NCBI GenBank assembly: GCA_026770585.1
Contig: MU647178.1
Coordinates: 164,475 to 179,829, forward strand
Source of the DNA: Baffinella frigidus
Lineage: Eukaryota > Cryptophyceae > Cryptomonadales > Baffinellaceae
DNA: 15,355 bases
Direction of reading: 5' to 3'
Shown: positions 7,517 to 14,343 of the stretch, in pieces
How the letters are laid out: the number at the start of each line of letters is the position of its first letter
Position numbering within the stretch: position 1 is the stretch's first letter
Notes under the pieces: model-generated
Told to the model about the DNA's origin: nothing
Database searches by the model: none
The model's input: the letters and a program-made list of their open reading frames with translations, nothing else
Program-made: the position numbers and the translations under genes

Positions 7517-10500
7517 CACCTCCCTGGCGGCGCGGAATTACGAGCAGCTGCTCATCAAATCGGGTTCACCTGGTGACCCCCTAACACCTAAACCCTAAAC
7601 CCTAAACCCTAAACCCTGATTCCTTACGCCTAACTCCCAAACCCTGCACAGTCAAAGCGCGGTCCAACATCGAGATGGGCGACCGCTACTACTTCACCGG
7701 TTTAACCCTCAACCCCAAAACTCAAACCCCAAACCCCAAACCCTAAACCCAAAACCCAAAACCCAAAACCCAAAACCAGGGCCGCACATGTGGCAGACCA
7801 CGCAGAAGGAGAGCTTCGGATGGAGCGGTTCAACCCCTCCACTCAGAACACTACGGGGCACGTGCCTCCCCGGATATCTGGGCAAGGACGTGACAAATTG
7901 CTGACGTGTAGCGTGTCTCCCAAGGCAAAAATCTCATAATTATCTGAGTCACGTACCGCGTAGCCTTTGAGCTGTTGAGCTTGCTTCGCTTCAGCCCCTA
8001 GATCCTACACCCGAAGCCCCAAACCCTAAAACCTAAACCCTGAACCCTGAACCCTAAACCCAAAACCCTGAAGCCTAAAACCCAAACCAGGGGCCGACGG
8101 GGGCGGGGACTCAAGCCAGAAAGCCAGCGGCACCAAGCTCAAGCAACAGGTACCTTATTGAAATAGTTGATGCCCCCCTCCTGCCTGGTGAAATTTCCCC
8201 GGGGACCTTTAACTAATTAAATACAGTACCTAGGCGCCCCCTTGATACTTCCTAGTCTCCCATCCCTTCGCCCAGGAAAATGCGTGTGCCGGGAAAGGGT
8301 CTCAATAGACATACAATCTTTATAACTACACGCACAGTCCTTTTCTGGTACAAAACTCGCTCGTTCAGCGATCGCAAGCTAGCCCACGTATCAGGCAGTG
8401 TTGTGTCGAGGACGGGCGCGCAGGATTCGTCAAGAGCCTTGCCTGAGACGTCTCAGCCCTGTCCGAAGCGCCACCAACCACCAGCCCTCAGAGTGGGATC
8501 AAATCGCATGTTCCACTTCCCTGGGTTTGCACTGGAGCTCGCCGGAATCCGGCGACCTGCGGTACATACCAGGGGTCGCGAAAACAACTTTATCACGGAT
8601 CGCAACCACCATGTATTCCCTCCCGTGAAGGCCTTGTAACATCAGGACCAAAGCGCCACCAATTTAATCTCCATACAAGTATTAATTAATTGCTTTTGGC
8701 AACGAAAATTACTACACGATTTGCTCATGAAAGTAATAGTAAAGCGTTTGTGTGGTAAATTTCGTTGCACCAAAAGCAATTAATTAATACTTTAGTGGAG
8801 ATGAAATTGGCACATGCCTTATTTTTCGCATGCAGTCAACCTCCTGCAGCAAACCCTGCACTCTACCTAATGAAGCGCTGCCGTGTGCCCCTCGAGGAAC
8901 TGGGTGGCGCTCCCACGTTGATGCGTGCTGACACGTGCAAACGCCGCGTCACGACTTTATCTCAGAAAAGGGATTTTAAAATTCGTTTTCTTAAGTCAAC
9001 CCCCCTTAAAATTTGTCAACTTATGCGCAGAGAAAAGAATAAGTTGACGAATTTGTATAGGAATTGACTTAAGAAAACGAATTTAAAAATCCCTTGTATG
9101 AGATAAGACTTGGCACTGCCAAGAGCTCTGCCTGACTGGATCTGGTCTCTAAAAAAGGAGGAGGCCGGAAGTTGATTCCCAGGGTGTGTGATACAATTTT
9201 GTCGACTTTGGAGGTATCGCGACTTGGCACTGCCAAGAAAGGCGGTGCAGCGACGGACTGTTTTAGCGGTGATATGTCTCAGTCTATGTGTGCTCAAGAA
9301 TTTGGTGAGTCCCGGCTCTTTTCTGCTCCAGAAGACGGATTGGCACCGCGCACCTGGGATGCCACCTTGAGAATAGTCGGTCAATCCGACTCAAGCCGCG
9401 CTAGATGTTGAAAAGGGTCTGAGCCACACGGTGCAATACGAACCTGTCATGAAAAGTCCACCCCGAGGCCATTAACTGTAAGGCTTTGCATGCTTTGCAA
9501 GTTTGGTCACGTTAACCGCGGATTCTGGGGTCCCGAAATCCTCGTGGTCCACCGTGTGGTGCGCGATGAGTCGCCCAAGTGTTGCACAGGGTCTGAGTGA
9601 GACCATCCCCCCTTCCCGCAGGAGGTCTCGTCAATGAAGGGTCCGAAAGACAAAGCGTACAAGTACAAGGTGCTTCCCAAAACCATCAACTCTAAACCCT
9701 AAGCCCTAAACCCGAAACCCTAAACACTGAACCCTAAACCCGAAACCCGAAACCCTAAACCCTAAACCAGGTGGTGCAGGCCGTGGTGGGCACTAGGCGG
9801 TTGGACCTCTTGGAAAAGGCCGTGCGGGCCAAGCTCAGAAGCCTCTCTGGCAAGGTCGAGGCTGTCCGCATGTTCAAGGTCTGACACCCTAAACCATAAA
9901 CCCTAAACCATGAACCCCAAGCCCTAAACCCTAAACCCTAAACCCTAAACCCCAAACCCCAAACCCTAAACCCCAATCCCCAAACCCTAAACCCTAAACC
10001 CTAAACCCTACAACCCAAAATCTAAGCGCCCACGCCGGACGACTAAATTGTGATGTCCGCCGCATGTTGAAGGTGCGAGGCCCACGCCGGTGGGCCCTTG
10101 ACTAATTTCTAGCTCTGTCTCGATCTTTTTGGCCTCACCAATTTGGCAAGGCCGGGCTCCTTTCCGCTCTGAAGTTAGCGGATTCTTACCACACACCTAG
10201 CATGGCAACGTACGAATAGTCAGCCAACCCGATGCAGGCAGAGCTGGAATTGGTGCTGCTCCTCTTGGTCTTTAGTCAACGATCGCGGAACATTTCTCCC
10301 TGACACGACGCGAGTATTCGATTGCAGCTAAGATGGCCACCATGATGCCCTCCCGAGGAGGCCTTGTTTGACCAGGACCTGCGTTTTTCGGCCGAAAAAC
10401 TGGGTGTCTGCCCAAACGCCGAACAAGAGAGTGTCTGACGGAACGCCGGAAAACTGCATGTCTGACGCACACTTGATGGCGTGTTGGAGCAGATGTACGA

Positions 10501-11475
10501 CCGGGCGCACACAGGCTACATCACCCCTAACGAATTCCTCCAGTTCTCACGGTACTCTCTCAGTTTCCCACCCCTCCAGTTCTCAAGGTGCTTTCTCAGT
10601 TTCCCCTCCCGCCAGTTCTCTCGGGCATTTATCAGTTTCCCAGCCCTGTGCGTTTCTTAGTTTCTCAGCCCTTCGCGCAGGACACGATTTGTACACGGAA
10701 AGGGCTGTACCTGCAGTTGCAGTTACGTGGGTGTGTGTGCTCTGTCGCAATCCGCTTGGATGGCCTGTTCTCGGGAGGCTGTGGCCCAGCAAGGCCAATG
10801 TCCTCTCCAAGCACCGCGGTTTCCGCTTGAAATCGGAAGCGTGTTCCTTCTTCTCCCAAGAACATGCCCCCTCACTCTCCTGCGATAGGGCGCTGGGGAC
10901 CCAGAGACCTCCCAGACAGCGACGGATCAAAATCACTGCGGGCGCGCTTGCCCGGCAGCACGAATAACCCTCCCCCTCAGCGGGAATACATGGTGGGCAT
11001 GTTGGTTTCGATCCGTAATAAACGCACCCCCCCCCTTCTCTTCTGGCAGGGCGCTGGGGATCCAAATCTCGGCGACGGAGGCCACGGCCCTCTTCGGCCG
11101 CTTCGACGTAACCCCATAAACCCGAAATCCGAAACCATAAACCATGAACCCACACCCGTAACACCAAACACCAAACACCAAACACCAAACCCCCAAACCA
11201 CCAAACTCCAAATCCCCAAACCCGAAACCCCCAACCCAAATTCCCAAACCCCCCAACCCCGAACCCCAACCCCAAACCCCCTAAACCCAACCCCAAACCC
11301 CAAACTCCAACCCCAAATCTCCAAACCTCAAAACTCCAAACTCCAAACTCCAAACCCCAAACCCCGACCCCTAATCTCCAAACCCCAAACCCTACACCAG
11401 GTGACGACGGGCGACGACGTGACCTACGACGACTTCATCGACGAGCTCCTCCGCGAGGGCCGACGTACACCCTAA
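7517..11475 (+). CDS. Gene C: EF-hand protein (5' end unresolved)
   Basis: Nine exons agree in phase: 7517-7572, 7652-7699, 7780-7827, 8091-8149, 9622-9669, 9771-9878, 10493-10551, 11050-11107 and 11401-11475. They encode about 186 residues. The N-terminal part reads TSLAARNYEQLLIKSGSP, KARSNIEMGDRYYFT, PHMWQTTQKESFGWS. The C-terminal half is an EF-hand pair. The first hand, FKMYDRAHTGYITPNEF, has loop D-R-A-H-T-G-Y-I-T-P-N-E with Asp1, Gly6, Ile8 and Glu12. The second, FDVTTGDDVTYDDF, has Asp1, Asp7, Val8 and Asp12 in place of Glu. Each loop is cut near its start by an intron. EF-hands bind calcium; here the role could be in a flagellum given the neighbour B, which is inference. The first exon needs an upstream phase-2 donor and no ATG lies between 7083 and 7516. 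The end is either TAA 11473-11475, supplied by a CCCTAA unit, or a further intron from 11465. The 1.47-kb intron 8150-9621 may hide exons. Confidence 0.75.
7573..7651 (+). repeat. Telomere-type intron 1 of gene C
   Basis: Donor GTGACCCCCTAACACC, a run of CCCTAAA, then acceptor CCCTGCACAG. The intron is 79 nt. Confidence 0.9.
7700..7779 (+). repeat. Telomere-type intron 2 of gene C
   Basis: It starts GTTTAACCCTCAACCCC and ends with repeated CCCAAAA units and AAAACCAG. The unit has shifted from CCCTAAA to CCCAAAA at 7745-7775. Confidence 0.9.
7995..8090 (+). repeat. Telomere-type tract at the 3' end of intron 3 of gene C
   Basis: Degenerate CCCTAAA / CCCTGAA / CCCAAAA units lead directly into the acceptor CCCAAACCAG. 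The first half of this intron (7828-7994) is unique sequence. Confidence 0.9.
8280..8654. other. Intron 4 of gene C, first part: dispersed-repeat sequence
   Basis: It has no supported exon. It contains GCCGGAATCCGGCG (8540-8553), resembling GCCGGAATCCGGCGGCC at 5633-5649, and a TTGCACTGGAG-type stretch similar to 5397-5411. It ends with a copy of the ACGGATCG...CCACCATG repeat (8583-8639). Confidence 0.45.
8655..8813. mobile_element. Long inverted repeat (MITE-like) in intron 4 of gene C
   Basis: The left arm GCCACCAATTTAATCTCCAT... through GTATTAATTAATTGCTTTTG pairs with the right arm CAAAAGCAATTAATTAATAC through GGAGATGAAATTGGC. Each arm is about 50-55 bp, around a core of about 50 bp. It is AT-rich, unlike its surroundings, and has no coding capacity. 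Confidence 0.85.
8952..9110. mobile_element. Second long inverted repeat in intron 4 of gene C
   Basis: The left arm ACTTTATCTCAGAAAAGGGA through AAATTCGTTTTCTTAAGTCAA pairs with the right arm from 9063 (TTGACTTAAGAAAACGAATT) to 9110. An inner pair (AAATTTGTCAACTTA / TAAGTTGACGAATTT) makes almost the whole 159 bp a hairpin. It is unrelated in sequence to the 8655-8813 element. Confidence 0.85.
9107..9237. repeat. Direct repeat of a near-palindrome
   Basis: GACTTGGCACTGCCAAG occurs at 9107-9123 and 9221-9237. The motif is itself almost palindromic. The first copy overlaps the end of the preceding inverted-repeat element. Confidence 0.75.
9270..9404. mobile_element. Family 2 element copy in intron 4 of gene C
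   Basis: It shares with the 5200-5351 copy the segments GTCTCAGTCTAT, AATTTGGTGAGTCCCGGCTC and CTTGAGAATAGTCGGTCAA, and ends near CGCTAG. The left terminal repeat is degraded. Confidence 0.7.
9670..9770 (+). repeat. Telomere-type intron 5 of gene C
   Basis: After the donor GTGCTTCCC, the intron is CCCTAAA and CCCGAAA units up to the acceptor CCTAAACCAG. It is 101 nt. Confidence 0.9.
9879..10018 (+). repeat. Telomere-type tract at the 5' end of intron 6 of gene C
   Basis: It begins at the donor GTCTGACACCCTAAACC and runs about 140 nt through CCCTAAA and CCCCAAA units. The rest of the intron (10019-10492) holds a family 2 element and a CCACCATG-type repeat. Confidence 0.9.
10100..10255. mobile_element. 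Family 2 element copy in intron 6 of gene C
   Basis: The left end GACTAATTTCTAGCTCTGTC and right end CAGGCAGAGCTGGAATTGGT are inverted repeats of about 18 bp with a few mismatches. The interior matches the 5200-5351 copy (CCTCACCAATTTGGCAAGGC; GAATAGTCAGCCAACCC). Confidence 0.8.
10316..10372 (+). repeat. Dispersed CCACCATG-type repeat copy
   Basis: It reads ATTGCAGCTAAGATGGCCAC, CATGATGCCCTCCCGAGGAG and GCCTTGTTTGA. It resembles 8583-8639 (ACCACCATGTATTCCCTCCC then GGCCTTGTAAC). Related copies are at 12051-12100 and, inverted, at 10975-11030. Confidence 0.65.
10541..10680 (+). repeat. 36-bp tandem repeat spanning the exon 7 donor of gene C
   Basis: CAGTTCTCACGGT, CAGTTCTCAAGGT and CAGTTCTCTCGGG start at 10541, 10577 and 10613, exactly 36 bp apart. 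Each is followed by a [T/A]CTCAGTTTCCC-like pyrimidine tract. A decayed fourth unit follows. The first copy contains the real exon end and donor (10551|10552). The second offers a similar donor-like GT at 10588. Confidence 0.9.
10975..11030 (-). repeat. Dispersed CCACCATG-type repeat copy, inverted
   Basis: On the minus strand it reads GTGCGTTTATTACGGATCGA, then ACCAACATGCCCACCATGTA, then TTCCCGC. The + strand copy at 12051 starts with the same GTGCGTTTATTACGGATCGA. Confidence 0.8.
11108..11400 (+). repeat. Degenerate telomere-type intron 8 of gene C
   Basis: About 290 nt between the two halves of the second EF-hand loop. It begins GTAACCCCATAAACCCG and passes through CACCAAA and CCCCAAA/CTCCAAA sub-arrays (ACACCAAAC repeated at 11161-11188; ACTCCAAACTCCAAA at 11332-11352). 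It ends CCTACACCAG. It is heavily mutated compared with the other arrays. Confidence 0.9.
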
Positions 11476-11590
11476 ACCCTGAACCCTAGACCCTAAACCC
11501 TAAACCCTAAACCCTAAACCCTAAACCCCAAACCCTCAGCCCTGAGCCCTAAAGTTCCCCACACACGAACCCTGAACCCCCTCTGCATAC
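11465..11590 (+). repeat. Telomere-type array immediately after gene C
   Basis: It starts GTACACCCTAAACCCTGAAC right after the last coding codons, with perfect CCCTAAA at 11494-11526, then decays. It is either the start of another intron or 3' flanking sequence. Confidence 0.85.
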
Positions 11591-11817
11591 AGCCCTACAC
11601 CCGACGTGCGCTGCCCCCCCCCCACGCCCTGCATGAAATTTATTGGATACCTAAAAAATCGCGAAATCCTGGGTGTTGCAGAGCGGATTCCAGTCGAGCG
11701 CGGCCTAAACCCCGACCTCACACTCCTAACCCCCAGCCCGCGTGATCCGCGCGTGACCCTCCCAACGCGTTTGAAACGAGATGCCATTAGATGACTCATT
11801 GCAAACCCCGCGTGAGA
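11591..11817. other. Region after gene C, possible extra exon
   Basis: TTGCAG at 11676-11681 could serve as a phase-1 acceptor, giving RIPVERGLNPDLTLLTPSPR up to TGA 11795-11797. The stretch includes decayed CCTAAACCCC and CTAACCCCC units, so it may simply be drifted repeat. I give it low weight as coding sequence. Confidence 0.3.
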
Positions 11818-11929
11818 GTCCCACGACTGTTTACTACCACTCAGGTCATTTTTATACCGGGTCGATATCTGATCCGGGTAGGGTCTGCACCATCAAAGGC
11901 TGGGATTAATTAACCAGCAGTCGTGGGAC
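11818..11929. mobile_element. Inverted-repeat element of about 112 bp
   Basis: GTCCCACGACTG (11818-11829) and CAGTCGTGGGAC (11918-11929) are exact inverted repeats. The interior has GGTCGATATCTGATCCGGGT; GATATCTGATCC[C/G]GG recurs at 12173-12188. Confidence 0.6.
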
Positions 11930-11944
11930 CCTGGTACTGAATAG

Positions 11945-12010
11945 AGCGAGAGAAGGAGAGAGAGAATCACAGAGAGAGAGACAGAGACAGAGACAGAGAC
12001 AGAGACAGTC

Positions 12011-12050
<40 letters not shown>
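11945..12050. repeat. (GA)n microsatellite with (ACAGAG)n section
   Basis: Purine-only GA repeats are interrupted by a hexamer phase (ACAGAG)n at 11980-12012. Pure (AG)n runs at about 12015-12049. Confidence 0.95.
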
Positions 12051-12052
<2 letters not shown>

Positions 12053-12100
12053 GCGTTTATTACGGATCGAAGCCACCATGGCCGCCATGTAACAACTGAC
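12051..12100 (+). repeat. Dispersed CCACCATG-type repeat copy
   Basis: It starts GTGCGTTTATTACGGATCGA directly at the end of the GA microsatellite and continues AGCCACCATGGCCGCCATGT. It matches the inverted copy at 10975-11030 and the copy at 8583-8639. Confidence 0.8.
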
Positions 12101-12212
12101 CACCCCTCCCGCAACAGCAAGAGTGTTAAAACAGGACTCGTTCAAGAGCGACGGGCGGAGCGAGATCTGACGCGATATCTGATCCCGGGAGGTCTTAGCC
12201 GGAAACAGTCAA

Positions 12213-12330
12213 AGAGGTGTTGCTCAAAATTATGGGCACGCACCGCCCTAGGGTCCCACAGTAGGCCTGTTCCCAGGGCCCTATGGTCACCCTAGGGGTG
12301 GTGCGTGTCCTGAATTTCGACCAACACCTG
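12213..12330. mobile_element. MITE copy 4 (diverged terminal repeats, same core)
   Basis: The left arm AGGTGTTGCTCAAAATTATG and right arm (reverse complement) AGGTGTTGGTCGAAATTCAG pair imperfectly. The core CCCACAGTAGGCCTGTTCCC resembles CCTACAGTAGGCCTATGCCT of copies 1 and 5. It ends in CTG followed by TA. It appears to be a subfamily with replaced tips. Confidence 0.7.
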
Positions 12331-12376
12331 TAGTTGAGAGTGAGATGGCAGGGTCTTAGCACGGGCCCCTTGCCCC

Positions 12377-12530
12377 GAGGCGGGCCCGCCCTAGACTCCG
12401 TGCTGAAAGAGAGGCGTGCTGGAAGGAGCACGGCGCCGCGGGCGCGGCGCGATGACGGGCCCGCCTCAGGGATACAGGTGGGTTAAGACGGGCCCGCCTC
12501 AGGGCAACAGGCGCGTCTCGGGGCAATAGG
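12377..12530. repeat. GC-rich repeat with GGGCCCGCC palindromes
   Basis: GGCGGGCCCGCC is at 12379-12390. GACGGGCCCGCCTCAGGG occurs twice, at 12453 and 12487 (34-bp period). A related GACGGGCCCGCCTCGG is at 14559. Confidence 0.75.
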
Positions 12531-12636
12531 CCCGGGCAGAGGAGGAGGCGTGTGTGCCAGGATCACAGGCGTCTTGTGTGACGCGGGATGCGGGGTTCGC
12601 GAGAGGATTCGTGTGAGGGTGGAGGTAGGGGATGTG

Positions 12637-12743
12637 CAGGGGTACCTCGCTCATAAGAAACCGCCTCCTCCTAGGACCCTACAGTAGGCCTATGCCTAGG
12701 GTCCTAGGGTGGGGGGCGTTTCCTTATGAGCGAGGTACTCCTG
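12637..12743. mobile_element. MITE copy 5
   Basis: The left end is identical to copy 1 over at least 23 bp (CAGGGGTACCTCGCTCATAA). The right end CCTTATGAGCGAGGTACTCC ends in CTG, followed by TA. The core CCTACAGTAGGCCTATGCCT is identical to copy 1. The left flank is TG rather than TA. Confidence 0.85.
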
Positions 12744-12989
12744 TAGGGGAGGGTGTTGGGCAGGGCAGAAGGTGTTAAGCTGGGTAAAAATGTGCGAGGT
12801 ATTATGTATAAAACTGTCCTGTTTGAGGACAGCGAGACCTTTATTGATGCATGCACAACCGCCGTATCACAAGAGGATTTCGTAGCAGGCCACTTGCCGT
12901 AGGGTACGAATCCTTACTTATCGCCATGGGGTTGACTTTTGATTGGGGGGGTGACGATTCGCGCACAGAAGGCAGTACGAAGCTTCGTA

Positions 12990-13016
12990 CATGGGGTACC
13001 TTGTCAATAAGAAACG
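12990..13016. mobile_element. Possible solo left end of a MITE
   Basis: CATGGGGTACCTTGTCAATA then AGAAACG, preceded by TA, resembles the family left end CAGGGGTACCTCGCTCATAA. No matching right end was found nearby. Confidence 0.45.
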
Positions 13017-13023
13017 GTTCACA

Positions 13024-13190
13024 TCAGAAGCAGGGCGTTTTTGAAGGGTGGCTTTGTCAAATTTTAAGAAAGAAGAGGCGGTCTTTTTCCCTGCGGTTCT
13101 TAATTAATCAAAAGAGAAGGCGGGCGTTTCCATTGGTTTTCTGAATAAATCACAAAGAGAAGGCGGGCGTTTTCTCACGAACTTCAAACA
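13024..13190. repeat. Degenerate tandem repeat of about 43 bp, four units
   Basis: The motif AAAGAGAAGGCGGGCGTTT recurs as AGAAGCAGGGCGTTTTT (13026), AGAAGAGGCGGTCTTTTT (about 13071), AAAGAGAAGGCGGGCGTTTC (about 13111) and AAAGAGAAGGCGGGCGTTTT (about 13154). Each is followed by an AT-rich spacer with TTAATTAATC/GAATAAATC. Confidence 0.7.
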
Positions 13191-13885
13191 AATATTGGCC
13201 CATACAACGCTTGCCCATCCGCAGAATGGAGCTGGCGTATTTTCGGGGACCAAATAACGCAACAAAAATTCCGGGGAAAGGGTAAGCGGTGGGGACGAGG
13301 AGTGAAGTGAGAGTGAGGGGGGGCGGGGCGACGAGCGCGAGGAGGGAACGCCCCGCGCCAGGATCAGGGACAACGGCACCCATCCGCTTACACCGTCAAA
13401 CTTCCACGTCCGAGGTTTTGAAATGCACGACGGAAGCGCCGCAGGGCGGGCGCAGACCCCAACCAGCTCTGTGAACTAGTGACGGCGTGGTGGCAGTGCT
13501 GGTCGTGGTAATCCCCCCCCTCGCTACCGCAGTCTGCAGTGACCAGAGGGAGTGTTATTCGTGGTGTGGTTTGGTGCATCGTCAAGTGTTGAGAAAGGAG
13601 ATGGAAAGGAAGTTGAGAGGGCCCTCGGCCGAGAATCACTCCGTCGCATAGGCTACGGCCTATGAGACACGCGGGGGAAGAGTCCGTTGCGGGGGTTGTG
13701 AGCTCTTTCAATGTCGCTTGGTCGGCGTTGACCAAGCCACACCACGCCTCACGTGCCCCTGTCACAGGCACACGAGAGGTGGTGTGTAAGAGGGAGATAA
13801 AAAAATTCCAGCTGCCTTCTGGCTCTCGGGAAGAAATCCCGCGTTCCTGTCAAGGCTGGTGATCTCGCCCTTGGAGACCAGTGAG

Positions 13886-13891
<6 letters not shown>
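13191..13891. other. Intergenic stretch without a recognised gene
   Basis: Short ORFs on both strands lack recognisable motifs. A hairpin CATAGGC-TACG-GCCTATG lies at 13647-13664. Otherwise I see nothing structured. Confidence 0.5.
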
Positions 13892-13928
<37 letters not shown>

Positions 13929-13969
13929 AGAGAGAGAGAGAGAGAGAGAGAGTGTGTGTGTGTGTGTGT
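13892..13969. repeat. (GA)n/(GT)n compound microsatellite
   Basis: (GA)n is interrupted once by GCAGA, followed by (GT)n at 13952-13969. Confidence 0.95.
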
Positions 13970-14055
13970 CAAGCGCGTGACACACTTGGTAACAGGGGCC
14001 TGAAACACTTGGTAGGGAGCACTGGTACCAACCGCGCCGCGCAGGTTACAGAAAC

Positions 14056-14057
<2 letters not shown>

Positions 14058-14091
<34 letters not shown>
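14058..14091. repeat. (GA)n microsatellite
   Basis: An uninterrupted GA run of about 34 nt, the third in this end of the window. Confidence 0.95.
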
Positions 14092-14094
<3 letters not shown>

Positions 14095-14233
14095 GTTTTA
14101 TCAACTCGAAAATTCTTTCTTGCATTTTAAAATTACTTTAAAAAAACGTTTGACCAGAGGCTCACAACCTGAGTGCGTGTTGGACATCAGACAGGCCTTT
14201 CCCGGGCAAAAACCGTCTTCCCTCGCAGAGTTT

Positions 14234-14343
14234 CCCCCCCCCCCCGAAGGGGGGGGGGCGCTGGGGTTGGGGGGGGTTGGGCAGGTGAGCTTCGGGGGGG
14301 GGGCGCTGGGGTTGGGGGGGGTTGGGCAGGTGAGGGGGGGGGG
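14234..14343. repeat. C12/G10 hairpin and G-rich minisatellite
   Basis: A run of 12 C, then GAA, then about 10 G (14234-14258) can form a hairpin. It is followed by a 45-bp unit GCGCTGGGGTTGGGGGGGGT...GGGCAGGTGAG present at 14258 and 14303, ending in another G run. The G tracts meet the usual G-quadruplex pattern. Confidence 0.85.

Noticed and set aside
7573-9770. CRISPR-like array from regularly repeated heptamers
   Set aside because: The repeats are contiguous telomere-type units without spacers, in a spliced eukaryotic gene.
10583-11353. Long minus-strand ORF (256 codons) rich in Gly, Phe, Trp and Val
   Set aside because: It is a shadow of the degenerate CCCCAAA-type intron repeat of gene C (GGGTTTGG read as Gly-Phe/Val-Trp). 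The + strand exons in the same region fit EF-hands in phase.
12851-13144. 97-codon + ORF
   Set aside because: It crosses a possible MITE end and a degenerate 43-bp tandem repeat, with no family motif.
13749-14125. Minus-strand ORFs with long Ser-Leu repeats
   Set aside because: They are translations of the (GA)n/(TC)n microsatellites, with no other coding signal.
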